The notes beneath the pieces are model-generated. The model made no database searches. It was not told the DNA's origin and was given only the letters and a program-made list of their open reading frames with translations. From Micromonospora sp. Llam0 (GTDB taxonomy: Bacteria; Actinomycetota; Actinomycetes; Mycobacteriales; Micromonosporaceae), in the NCBI RefSeq assembly GCF_003751085.1, contig NZ_RJJY01000001.1, positions 372,001 to 436,000 of the forward strand: a stretch of DNA of 64,000 nt, given 5' to 3'. Within the stretch, counting starts at the first letter, position 1. Every line of letters begins with the position of its first letter. Positions 34,840 to 42,581 of this stretch are shown here, in pieces. The position numbers and the translations under genes are program-made.

Positions 34840-35037
34840 CTAGCCGAATGTGGGCAACGTGACGCGGTTAACGTGCCCGGACTCGTCACGCTCGATGCGT
34901 ACCCGCTGACCCAGCCGCAGCAGCCGCAACCCGGAAGCATCGAACGCGGCCGCCGGGAACGCCAGCTCCGCCCCGTCGTCGAGCAGCACCGTGCCGCTGC
35001 GGGTCGCCGGATCGAAGGTCGCCACCGTGCCCTGCAT
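34840..35037 (-). CDS. Cold-shock-domain-like small protein
   Basis: A 65-residue protein with the pattern of an OB-fold cold shock domain: QGTVATFDPATRSGTVLLDDGAELAFPAAAFD and GQRVRIERDESGHVNRVTLP. The aromatic RNP residues of classical CspA (FGF, VFVH) are mostly missing. It lies between ppk and cofC on the same strand, 1 bp from the cofC stop, so it probably belongs to the same transcript. Confidence 0.75.
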   Translation of the reverse strand: MQGTVATFDPATRSGTVLLDDGAELAFPAAAFDASGLRLLRLGQRVRIERDESGHVNRVTLPTFG

Positions 35038-35038
35038 C

Positions 35039-35770
35039 TCAGCTCACCGACCTGTGTCGCATGCCAGCACGGTACCCGCTGGGGCACAGGGCGGCGGTGT
35101 GCCGGCCCAGGCCGAGCCGGGCCGCGTCGGCGAGGTCGGCGGCGGTGTCCACGTCCCGGCGCAGCGTCGGCCAGTCCCCGCCGCACCGGACGGCACCCGA
35201 CCGTTGATGCCGTACCGCCGATCCGGCGCCGAAACCCGGCCGCAGCGCGGTGCCGACGGCGGCCGCCAGCAGCACCGTGCCGGTGCCGGCGGCGTCCGGC
35301 ACGAACCAGCGGTCCACGCCTGCCCCGGCGGCGGTGTCGAGGGCGCTGACGGTGCCGAGGACAGCGCCGGTGCCGGTGTCGAGGGCGGCGGCCAGCTCCG
35401 CCGGGCGCAACGCCGGCAGGTCAGCGGTCAACGCGGCGACCGGCCGGCCAGCGTCGACCGTCGCGGCCCCGTGCGTCACCGCCGCGTTCAGCCCGCTCAC
35501 CTCCGGTGCGCCGAGCTCCGGCCCGGTGAGCTCCGGGTCGGCGACGGTACGGGCACCGAGCCCACCCAACGCGGCGGTGGCCGCCGGATCCGAGGTGACC
35601 ACCAGCACCTCGGCGACCAGCGGGCAGGCCAGCGCGGCGGCGACGGTGTCGCGGGCCAGGGCCAGCGCCAGCTCCTCATGCGGTACGCCGTCGAGCGCAC
35701 CCCGCAGCCGGCTCTTCGCCACCGCGAGCCGCTTGACCGGCAGCACCACCGACCAGGTCGCGTTCCGCAC
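35039..35770 (-). CDS. cofC: 2-phospho-L-lactate (phosphoenolpyruvate) guanylyltransferase
   Basis: A 243-residue nucleotidyltransferase of coenzyme F420 biosynthesis (CofC/FbiD); in Actinobacteria it activates PEP with GTP. Motifs: VVLPVKRLAVAKSRL (nucleotide-binding N-terminus), VVTSDPAATAAL, GLNAAVTHG, ALTADLPALRPAELAAAL and the C-terminal RRDVDTAADLADAARLGLG. GTG 35770 is the family-typical start. It is divergent from plsC. Confidence 0.93.
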   Translation of the reverse strand: MRNATWSVVLPVKRLAVAKSRLRGALDGVPHEELALALARDTVAAALACPLVAEVLVVTSDPAATAALGGLGARTVADPELTGPELGAPEVSGLNAAVTHGAATVDAGRPVAALTADLPALRPAELAAALDTGTGAVLGTVSALDTAAGAGVDRWFVPDAAGTGTVLLAAAVGTALRPGFGAGSAVRHQRSGAVRCGGDWPTLRRDVDTAADLADAARLGLGRHTAALCPSGYRAGMRHRSVS

Positions 35771-35919
35771 CGCTCCATCCTGCCGGCTGGGCTCGCATTG
35801 GCTCTGGCCGGGTCGGACAGGGCATGATTCGCTGCGTCGGTCGGCAAGACGGCGGTCGGGGTGTGGTGACCCGGTGGTGGCCAGGGTGGTGGCCAGGGTG
35901 TGGTGACGAGGAGGATCGG

Positions 35920-36660
35920 GTGGCGCGGCGGAAACTGGGCTTCTGGCGACGCTTCATCGTGATGGTGGTCAAACCGACCCTGCTCGTATGGACGAAGCGG
36001 ACCTGGTCCGGGATGCAGCACATTCCCGGCACCGGTGGGGTGATCGTCGTCGCCAACCACATGTCGCACGCCGACCCGATGGTCATCGGTCACTACCTCT
36101 ACGAGGCCGGCCGCTGGCCCCGGTTCCTCGGCAAGGCCAGCCTGTTCACCATCCCGGTCATCGGGCGCTGGCTGCTCAAGGTGAAGCAGATCCCGGTGCA
36201 CCGGGGCAGCGTCGACGCGATCAAGTCGCTGGAGGCGGCGATCGTCGGCGTCGACGAAGGCGGCGCGTTGGTGATCTACCCCGAGGGGACGACCACCCGT
36301 GAGCCGGACCTGTGGCCGATGCGTGGCAAGACCGGCGCGGCCCGGCTGGCGTTGACCACCGGCGCCCCGGTCGTGCCGGTGGCGATGTGGGGTCCGCAGC
36401 AGATGTACGACCCGCGGACCCGGAAACTGAACCTGCTGCCCGGCCGGAAGGTGACCGTCATCGCCGGCGAACCTTTCGACCTGAGCAGATGGGCCGGGGC
36501 CGAGCCGACCCGGGCGGTGCTGGAGGAGATCACCGAGACCATGATGCTGCGGCTGCGGGACATGGTCGCCGAGATCCGGGGCGGCGAGGCGCCGCCGCTG
36601 TACACCCCGAGCGCCCGCCGCAACAACCGGTCCACCGGCACCCCGGAGCCGGGACAGTGA
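35920..36660 (+). CDS. plsC: 1-acyl-sn-glycerol-3-phosphate acyltransferase family protein
   Basis: A 246-residue PlsC-type acyltransferase for phosphatidic acid synthesis. It has the catalytic NHMSHAD (NHxxxxD) near residue 47, FLGKASLF, the YPEGTTTRE block near 126 and PVVPVAMWG. The N-terminus [17 protein letters not shown] is a membrane-associating segment. GTG 35920 is preceded by GAGGAGGA. The stop overlaps the gpsA start (GTGA), so both glycerophospholipid enzymes are co-translated. Confidence 0.94.
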   Translation: MARRKLGFWRRFIVMVVKPTLLVWTKRTWSGMQHIPGTGGVIVVANHMSHADPMVIGHYLYEAGRWPRFLGKASLFTIPVIGRWLLKVKQIPVHRGSVDAIKSLEAAIVGVDEGGALVIYPEGTTTREPDLWPMRGKTGAARLALTTGAPVVPVAMWGPQQMYDPRTRKLNLLPGRKVTVIAGEPFDLSRWAGAEPTRAVLEEITETMMLRLRDMVAEIRGGEAPPLYTPSARRNNRSTGTPEPGQ

Positions 36661-37661
36661 CCGGGACCGGCCGGGCCGTCGTCCTGGGTGCCGGCTCGTG
36701 GGGGACCGCGTACGCCAAGGTGCTCGCCGACGCTGGCGCCGACGTGGTCCTCTGGGCCCGGCGCGAGCAGGTCGCCGCCGCGATCCGCGAGTACGGCACC
36801 AACCCCGACTACCTGCCGGCGGTGCGGCTGCCCGACCGGGTCACCGCCACCAGCGACGCCGCCGAGGCGATCAAGGGCGCGGGGCTGGTCGTGCTCGCCG
36901 TACCGTCGCAGACGCTGCGCGGCAACCTGGGTGACTGGGCCGCGCACATCGGCCCCGACGCGACCCTGGTCAGCCTGATGAAAGGGATCGAACTCGGCAC
37001 CACCAAACGGATGAGCGAGGTGATCGTCGAGACCACCGGGGTCGGCCCGGACCGGGTGGTGGTGGTCTCCGGCCCCAACCTGGCCGCCGAGATCGCCGCC
37101 GAGCAGCCGGCCGCCAGCGTCGTCGCCGGCACCGACGCTGGCCGGACCGCCGCCGTGCAGCAGGCGATGCTCACCGGCTACCTGCGGCCGTACACCAACG
37201 ACGACGTGATCGGCTGCGAGCTGGGCGGGGCGGTGAAGAACGTGATCGCCCTGGCGTACGGCATCGCCACCGCGATGCGCCTCGGTGACAACACCAAGGC
37301 CACCCTGATCACCCGAGGGCTGGCCGAGACGGCCCGGCTGGGGGTGGCGCTCGGTGCCGACCCGCTGACCTTCTCCGGCCTGGCCGGCCTCGGTGACCTG
37401 GTCGCCACCTGCTCGTCGCCGCTGTCGCGCAACCGGACGTTCGGCGAGCACCTGGGCCGGGGGGAGACCCTGGAACAGGCGCAGGCCGCCACCCGGCAGA
37501 CCGCCGAAGGGGTGAAAAGCTGCCTGTCGATCCGGGACCTGGCTCGCGCGCACGGGGTGGAGATGCCGATCACCGAGCAGGTGGAACGGATCTGCCACGA
37601 GGGCCTGGACCCGCGTACCGCGTTGACGCTGCTGATGACGCGGGCCACGAAACCGGAATAG
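36657..37661 (+). CDS. gpsA: Glycerol-3-phosphate dehydrogenase [NAD(P)+]
   Basis: A 334-residue enzyme that reduces dihydroxyacetone phosphate to sn-glycerol 3-phosphate. The Rossmann motif [17 protein letters not shown] is at the N-terminus; [20 protein letters not shown], the catalytic Lys in [12 protein letters not shown] and [20 protein letters not shown] follow. The GTG start overlaps the plsC stop. Confidence 0.97.
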   Translation: MTGTGRAVVLGAGSWGTAYAKVLADAGADVVLWARREQVAAAIREYGTNPDYLPAVRLPDRVTATSDAAEAIKGAGLVVLAVPSQTLRGNLGDWAAHIGPDATLVSLMKGIELGTTKRMSEVIVETTGVGPDRVVVVSGPNLAAEIAAEQPAASVVAGTDAGRTAAVQQAMLTGYLRPYTNDDVIGCELGGAVKNVIALAYGIATAMRLGDNTKATLITRGLAETARLGVALGADPLTFSGLAGLGDLVATCSSPLSRNRTFGEHLGRGETLEQAQAATRQTAEGVKSCLSIRDLARAHGVEMPITEQVERICHEGLDPRTALTLLMTRATKPE

Positions 37662-37701
37662 GCTCTGCCGCCAGCCGGCGACGTCGGTGAGGATGAACGT
37701 C

Positions 37702-38832
37702 ATGACCGCCACTTCCCGCGACCCGGGGTACGGCGACGGCACCCGGTGTGTCGCCGCGGGGCTGCCCGAGCCGACGCCCGGCCAGCCGTTCCTGCCCGGC
37801 CCGGTGTTCGCCGCCCCGTACCACCTGGACCCGGTGACCGGGCCGTCGCCGGACCGCGACGGCTACGCCCGGGAGGACAACCCGACCCGGCGGGCGCTCG
37901 AATCGGCCATCGGTGACCTGGAAGGCGGCGACACGCTCGTCTTCGCCAGCGGCCAGGCGGCGATCACCGCGCTGCTGCTGACCGCGCTGCGGCCCGGCGA
38001 CACGGTGCTGCTGCCCGCCGACGGCTACTACACGGTGCGGGCGTTGGCCGCCACGGTGCTGGAGCCGATCGGCGTGACCGTGCGGCTGATGGCGACCGCC
38101 GGACCGTACCCGGATTTCGCCGGGGTGCGGCTGGTGCTGCTGGAAACCCCGGCCAACCCGGGGCTGGACGTCTGCGACGTCGCCGCGCTCGCGGCGGCGG
38201 CGCACGACGCCGGCGCGCTGGTCGCTGTCGACAACACCGCGCCGACCCCGCTCGGGCAGCGGCCGCTGGACCTGGGTGCGGACATCGTGGTCGCCTCCGG
38301 CACCAAGGCACTGACCGGTCACTCGGATCTGCTGCTCGGCTACCTGGCCACCCGCTCGGCGGCGGCGCTGGCCGATGCGAAGCGGTGGCGCAAGCTGACC
38401 GGGTCGGTGCCGGGGCCGTTCGACTGCTGGCTCGCCCACCGGTCACTGGCCACCCTGGACCTGCGGCTGGCCCGCCAGTCAGCCAACGCGGAAGCGGTCG
38501 CTGCCGCGCTGGCCGGGCGCCGTGACGTCACCGGCGTACGCTGGCCCGGCCTGCCGATCGATCCGTCGTACGCGGTCGCGGCAGCCCAGATGCGGCGCAT
38601 CCCAGGAATCGTGTCGTTCGACCTGGGCGACGCCGACCGGGTGGGCCGCTTCCTGACCGCGTCGAAACTGGTGTCGGCGGCCACGTCGTTCGGTGGTCTG
38701 CACACGGCCGCCGACCGGCGGGCCCAGTGGGGCGACGACACGTCACCGGGCTTCGTCCGGCTCTCCTGCGGCGTCGAGGACACCATGGACCTGGTACGCG
38801 ACATCACCGCCACCCTGGACGCCACCAACTGA
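37702..38832 (+). CDS. Cystathionine gamma-lyase/synthase-like PLP enzyme
   Basis: A 376-residue Cys/Met-metabolism PLP-dependent enzyme. The PLP Lys lies in VASGTKALTGHSDLLLG (about residues 197-213), with YAREDNPTRRALE and FASGQAAITALLL upstream and VAVDNTAPTPL before the Lys. The sequence is at the short end of the family, so it could be cystathionine gamma-lyase or a homologue. ATG 37702 has GAGGA about 8 nt upstream; ATG 37693 and GTG 37687 are alternatives. It is the last backbone gene before the accessory island. Confidence 0.88.
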   Translation: MTATSRDPGYGDGTRCVAAGLPEPTPGQPFLPGPVFAAPYHLDPVTGPSPDRDGYAREDNPTRRALESAIGDLEGGDTLVFASGQAAITALLLTALRPGDTVLLPADGYYTVRALAATVLEPIGVTVRLMATAGPYPDFAGVRLVLLETPANPGLDVCDVAALAAAAHDAGALVAVDNTAPTPLGQRPLDLGADIVVASGTKALTGHSDLLLGYLATRSAAALADAKRWRKLTGSVPGPFDCWLAHRSLATLDLRLARQSANAEAVAAALAGRRDVTGVRWPGLPIDPSYAVAAAQMRRIPGIVSFDLGDADRVGRFLTASKLVSAATSFGGLHTAADRRAQWGDDTSPGFVRLSCGVEDTMDLVRDITATLDATN

Positions 38833-38868
38833 TCCGCTACGGCAGATGTTGTGTCGGGCCCTGGCGGC

Positions 38869-38910
38869 CTACTGGTAGACGTCCTTTCGGTGCCCGACGG
38901 CGACCTTCAC
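38869..38910 (-). pseudogene. RelE-like toxin C-terminal remnant
   Basis: Directly overlapping the antitoxin stop (GTGA), a 13-codon frame encodes VKVAVGHRKDVYQ and a stop. This resembles only the last strand of RelE-family toxins (RVGHRREVY). The rest of the toxin is absent, which suggests an internal deletion. The call depends on a short motif. Confidence 0.4.
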
Positions 38911-39206
38911 GCTGCCGCACCATCGGTGCGGTCGGCCAGCAACGCTTCGACCTCCCGAGGATCGACCCCGAGCGACTCCAGGGCCGCCGACAACGGCACG
39001 AACTGCCCCTCGGCACGGGATCGGGCGATCGCCGCAGCATCCCGGCGATCCCGGAACGCCTCGATCTCCTCCCACTCGTCGATGCCGACCAGGACAGCAA
39101 CGGGCCGCTCGTACTTGGTGATGACGACCGGTTCCCCGGTGCGCTCCACCCCGTCCAGCACCCGGCCCGCACCGTCTCGGAACTCCCGCAGGGTAATCCT
39201 TGTCAT
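38907..39206 (-). CDS. Phd/YefM-family antitoxin (orphan)
   Basis: A 99-residue antitoxin. The N-terminal MTRITLREFRDGAGRVLDGVERTGEPVVITKYERPVAVLVGIDEWE is a complete Phd/YefM DNA-binding domain. The C-terminal half, which normally neutralises a toxin, is present and acidic/helical. No full toxin gene follows; only a 13-codon RelE-like end. Its promoter-proximal side faces the small membrane genes at 39295. Confidence 0.88.
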   Translation of the reverse strand: MTRITLREFRDGAGRVLDGVERTGEPVVITKYERPVAVLVGIDEWEEIEAFRDRRDAAAIARSRAEGQFVPLSAALESLGVDPREVEALLADRTDGAAA

Positions 39207-39294
39207 GTGCCGAACTGTACCGTGCGGTACCGTTCTGGATGTCGGTTGGCAGACTTGGCCACGTGACGGCCAGCGGGTGGAAGGTGGGGTCCGG

Positions 39295-39561
39295 GTGACG
39301 GGGCCGGGTGGCAGTCCGCCGTCCGGCTACCGGCGACTGGCGGTGTACCGGCTGAGCGCCTGGTTTCTGCGCTTGGCGGCCGTGGCGTTGCCCTGCTTCT
39401 TCATCTGGCCGCAGGTCTGGTTCGTGTTGCCAATCGTCATCGTTTTCGGGCTGATCGTGACGTTGCCGCTGCGCTACCTGGCCCACTTCGAATGGAGGAT
39501 GCCGATGCTCGACCTCGATGCGTCAGTGCTCAAGGACGCGTTGGACGTACGGTACTGGTGA
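39295..39561 (+). CDS. Small membrane protein
   Basis: An 88-residue protein with two hydrophobic segments (WFLRLAAVALPCFFIWP and VWFVLPIVIVFGLIVTLPL) and a short soluble tail ending ALDVRYW. GTG 39295 is preceded by AAGGTGGGG. It overlaps the next gene by 4 bp (GTGA), so the two are probably co-translated and may act together. Family not recognised. Confidence 0.6.
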   Translation: MTGPGGSPPSGYRRLAVYRLSAWFLRLAAVALPCFFIWPQVWFVLPIVIVFGLIVTLPLRYLAHFEWRMPMLDLDASVLKDALDVRYW

Positions 39562-39905
39562 GAGCTGCCGACGATCCGGTGCGGCGTGTCCGGGAGGCCC
39601 AGGCCTACTGGCGGGCGATCCGTTCCCTGAGGATCGCCTTGCTCGCGTTCCTGATCGTCGGTGTCTCGGTCCTGGCGATCCTGCTGGGTGGGCCGGTGGC
39701 AGTGTTCAGGACGGCGATCGAATTCATTTTCGTGGTGGTCTTTGCTGCGATTATTACGCACTCGCTCTCTGTCCTTTCGTTGTACCGTCACATCCATCAG
39801 ATCCCCGAACTGGCCGCCATGAACCCCTTCGAACGTGGACCGAAGTTGTTCGGCCTGGTGGCGAGAGACCTGTTCGACCTGCGCAGGTGGTGTCCGCCAC
39901 GATGA
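39558..39905 (+). CDS. Small membrane protein, partner of the preceding gene
   Basis: A 115-residue protein with two transmembrane segments (IALLAFLIVGVSVLAILLGG and AIEFIFVVVFAAIITHSLSVLSL) and a basic cytosolic C-terminus (RDLFDLRRWCPPR). The GTG start overlaps the stop of the 88-residue gene. No family recognised. Confidence 0.6.
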   Translation: MRAADDPVRRVREAQAYWRAIRSLRIALLAFLIVGVSVLAILLGGPVAVFRTAIEFIFVVVFAAIITHSLSVLSLYRHIHQIPELAAMNPFERGPKLFGLVARDLFDLRRWCPPR

Positions 39906-40064
39906 TCCGAGATCCGAGTACGGTGAGGCGGGTGACGGACCGGTGCTGAGTGGTGCCCTCAGCGTTCAAAGGACGCGGTGGAGGTTCGAGACTGGTGAGA
40001 TCTGTGACAGGGGTGCGGTCATGTCGAATCCTTTGGTGGTAGCCATACTGCTCCTGGGTCAGGC

Positions 40065-40655
40065 GTGTGCGTGATGATTGTTGGTCCTGTTCGTTGCTGC
40101 GTGCTGAAGTATCCAGCCAGGGCTTTCCGTGGAGCTCTGCGTAAATCATCTTTATCGGCTGCGGTGACAATCGTCCTTGCTGCCCTGACGTTGGCTGGTT
40201 GTAGTTCGATCGACGAGTTCACTGTCTCGAAGGACGGAAGATCTTATCCGGGTAGTCGATCGGCTAGTTCGCTAGAGGAGTCGCTGAAGGACTACGACTT
40301 GAAATTACCCCATTGCGCTTTATCTGATGTTCGATTCTGGGATGCTCCCGAGGAAGATGACTGGGGTCGAAATCTGATACTGCGAATTTCAACGTCAGTC
40401 GATTGTCTGGATAGTTTCCTCGATGCGCTTGGGATGACATCAGATGATTTGACAGAAGGTTTTCTCCCTCCGCCATACTGGGCTTACGACGCTAGCGGTC
40501 ATCCGTACGGGGTTGGGAATTATGTCAATCTAGTGAACAGTGGTGGCGTAGTTCTTCCTGCGACGAAAAGGCGGGGCATGAAAGACATGCAGGTTTACGT
40601 GGCAGTGGAGGACGGTTCTCCCCTTATCGTGCACGTTCGAGCGATATTCCCATGA
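40065..40655 (+). CDS. Lipoprotein of unknown function, AT-richer than neighbours
   Basis: A protein of up to 196 residues with a lipobox: SAAVTIVLAALTLAGCSS, Cys at about residue 45, so it is probably exported and lipid-anchored. The mature part (SLEESLKDYDLKLPHCALSDVRFWDAPEEDDWGRN) is acidic and has a Cys pair. Local base composition is clearly less GC-rich than the chromosome average, a sign of horizontal acquisition. It resembles, in size and style, immunity proteins of polymorphic toxins, but no toxin lies next to it. The start is uncertain (GTG 40065, ATG 40074 or later). Confidence 0.65.
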   Translation: MCVMIVGPVRCCVLKYPARAFRGALRKSSLSAAVTIVLAALTLAGCSSIDEFTVSKDGRSYPGSRSASSLEESLKDYDLKLPHCALSDVRFWDAPEEDDWGRNLILRISTSVDCLDSFLDALGMTSDDLTEGFLPPPYWAYDASGHPYGVGNYVNLVNSGGVVLPATKRRGMKDMQVYVAVEDGSPLIVHVRAIFP

Positions 40656-40760
40656 GGCGTTGAACAGCGACCCGGCAGGGCTATTGCATAGTCGGGTTAC
40701 CCATGGTCTGGCCGAGTTTCCTCTGGTTACGGCATCGACAAGGTCGCATCGGGAGGTGTC

Positions 40761-40945
40761 GTGACCCGCCGCCGTGACTACTACCGCGACCCGGCCGCGC
40801 CGAGGGCGAACAGGATCGTTCCGGTGGTGCGGCGATCGTCACCGACGGTCGCGGTCGGGGGCTCCTGCACCGACGCGCCGACTCCGGCAACTGGTCGCTG
40901 CCCGGCGGGACGATTCTGGTCGGCGACGAGTCCACCGAGGTGCGG
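40761..40945 (+). pseudogene. Nudix hydrolase pseudogene (frameshifted, truncated)
   Basis: The reading frame from GTG 40761 gives TRRRDYYRDPAAPRANRIVP, the usual start of an actinobacterial Nudix protein. The continuation is in another frame: GGAAIVTDGRGRGLLHRR, then SGNWSLPGGTILVGDEST, the beginning of the Nudix box. The gene then breaks off at a hairpin. One frameshift near 40829 plus a lost 3' half mark it as a pseudogene. Confidence 0.7.
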
Positions 40946-40950
40946 TTTGG

Positions 40951-40974
40951 ACCCCGCCAGCGCGCTGGCGGGGT
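40951..40974 (-). terminator. Hairpin terminator of the DUF397 operon
   Basis: ACCCCGCCAGC (40951-40961) and GCTGGCGGGGT (40964-40974) are perfect complements 5 bp beyond the DUF397 stop, fitting the end of the minus-strand XRE/DUF397 transcript. Confidence 0.65.
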
Positions 40975-40978
40975 GCGG

Positions 40979-41179
40979 TCAGGCGGTGAGGGTGCCGGTC
41001 TTGGTGGCGGTGAGGAAGGCCGACCAGTTGGCGGAGGAGATGGTCAGGACCGGGCCGGTGGGGTCCTTGGAGTCGCGTACGCCGATCACGCCGGCCAGCC
41101 CGTCGGCGACCTCGACACAGTCGCCCTGGCTGTTCGATCGGCTGCTCTTGCGCCAGGTGGCAGCGGTCAGGTCGGTCAT
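40979..41179 (-). CDS. DUF397 domain-containing small protein
   Basis: A 66-residue DUF397 protein: TAATWRKSSRSNSQGDCVEVADG and VRDSKDPTGPVLTISSANWSAFL are the family signature. Such proteins are encoded next to XRE/DUF5753 regulators in Streptomyces and relatives (the WhiJ/BldB-type systems) and modulate them. The ATG overlaps the regulator stop by 4 bp. Confidence 0.93.
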   Translation of the reverse strand: MTDLTAATWRKSSRSNSQGDCVEVADGLAGVIGVRDSKDPTGPVLTISSANWSAFLTATKTGTLTA

Positions 41180-42051
41180 GGCTCGTACTCCTTCGCCGTG
41201 TCCAGCAGCAGCGCCCGTGACTCGGCCTCGCTCAACGCGGCCGACCGGATGTCGTGGTAGACCCAAGCGTACCGGTCGCACTCGGCCTGCTTGTCGAGGA
41301 AGAGCGCGCCGGTGATCGACTCCTGGTAGACGGTGGTGGGTTCGTACTGCTCGGGAAAGTCCAGGATGGTGAACAGTCCGCCGGTCAGCACCCCGGCGTG
41401 CAGGTCGGACGAGAACGGCAGGACCCGGACGGAGACGTTCGGCAGCCGGCCGGCATCGGCGAGCCGACGCACCTGTGTCGCCATGACCTGGCGCGACCCG
41501 ACCACGCGACGCAGCACCGCCTCGTCGACGACGATGTCGAACTCCGGCGACTGCGGCTCCAGCCGGGTCAGTAGTCGGGCCCGGCCCAGCCGCACCGCGA
41601 CCCGGTCGGCGATCTGGTGACGGGGCACGCCGTCGACGTCCTTCGTGAAGACTGCGGTGGCGTACTCCCGGGTCTGCAGCACGCCCGGGATGAGCTGGCT
41701 CTGATAGACGCGGATCCGGCTGGCGGCCTCTTCCAGGCCCACGTACAGCTCGAACCAGGAGGGCAGACTGGCGTAGTCGTGCCACCAGCCCTTCTCCCTG
41801 GTCTTGGTCGCCAACGCGGCAAGGATCTCGGTGGTCTCCTCGTCGACGCCGTACAACTCGCAGAGCAGCACGACGTCGCCGGAGCGGACCGGGACCTCGC
41901 CGCGCTCCATCCGCCACAGCTTCGTCGCCGACCACTCCAGCTCGCTGGCGACCGACGTCTGCGGCAGTTGGGTCAGCCGCTCGCGCAGCTGACGCAGCTC
42001 CCGGCCCAGTCGTCGGCGCGGTACGGACGAGTTCAGCACGGACGGGGACAT
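41176..42051 (-). CDS. XRE-family regulator with DUF5753 C-terminal domain
   Basis: A 291-residue transcription regulator. The HTH is near residues 15-70 (RRLGRELRQLRERLTQLPQTSVASELEWSATKLWRMERGE), and the DUF5753 domain runs from about residue 90 to the end (YVGLEEAASRIRVYQSQLIPGVLQTREYA; RVLPFSSDLHAG). It forms an operon with the DUF397 gene. These pairs are abundant in filamentous Actinobacteria and often control development or secondary metabolism; a target is not evident here. ATG 42051 chosen over 42060. Confidence 0.93.
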   Translation of the reverse strand: MSPSVLNSSVPRRRLGRELRQLRERLTQLPQTSVASELEWSATKLWRMERGEVPVRSGDVVLLCELYGVDEETTEILAALATKTREKGWWHDYASLPSWFELYVGLEEAASRIRVYQSQLIPGVLQTREYATAVFTKDVDGVPRHQIADRVAVRLGRARLLTRLEPQSPEFDIVVDEAVLRRVVGSRQVMATQVRRLADAGRLPNVSVRVLPFSSDLHAGVLTGGLFTILDFPEQYEPTTVYQESITGALFLDKQAECDRYAWVYHDIRSAALSEAESRALLLDTAKEYEP

Positions 42052-42581
42052 GGCTACCACCTCCTGGGATGCTCGACCCGACCCATCCTGCCGTCACTAG
42101 TGGACTTATGAACTCCGTCGATCGGTGGACGGGTGGCTCGGCTCAACGTCGACGGGATTTCGTCAGAGTTGTACGCCTGGCCGGTCGTACCCGACTGATA
42201 ACCCTGTGTTGCTCGATGTCCGGTGAGGGAGGTTTGTGGTAGCGGATCGTGATGCCCCCTTTACAGATACGGACATGGATATCTAGGGTCGGACGTACAT
42301 GACGCATAGCCACGGGGGTCCCTAGTGGATGCTGCCCAGACGCCGCCGACCCGTCCGAGCCGCCCACGACATCGCTGGCCACAGAGCCTGGCCACCACCA
42401 CCGCAGCAGCCACAGCCGCCGCACTGACGCTGAGCCGAATCGAAGCCGACTCAGGGCCCCGTCCCGGCCTGGTTGACACCGAACCGCATCCACTGACGTA
42501 GCCCGCTTCGGCGCATCAGCGGTAGCGATGCTGCCTCGATCAGAACTTGCCCAAGACCGCGATCAAGTCACGGGAGTCTTA
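42052..42581. other. 530-bp intergenic region
   Basis: It separates the divergent XRE regulator and LamG genes. It contains a possible 58-codon frame (42325-42501, listed separately). Otherwise I see no gene, tRNA or strong hairpin. It must hold both promoters. Confidence 0.6.
42325..42501 (+). CDS. Possible small peptide gene (58 aa)
   Basis: GTG 42325 to TAG 42499-42501 encodes a Thr/Ala/Pro-rich peptide containing RHRWPQSLATTTAAATAAALTL and ending EPHPLT. The start region (GGGGGTCCCTAGTGGATG) closely resembles that of the LamG gene (GGGAGTCTTAGTGGATG, around 42572-42588), which suggests a duplicated translation start. No family recognised; it could be chance. Confidence 0.3.
   Translation: MDAAQTPPTRPSRPRHRWPQSLATTTAAATAAALTLSRIEADSGPRPGLVDTEPHPLT

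Noticed and set aside
40021..40074. 17-codon frame MSNPLVVAILLLGQACA ahead of the lipoprotein
   Set aside because: Too short, no ribosome-binding site, overlaps the probable leader of the lipoprotein gene.
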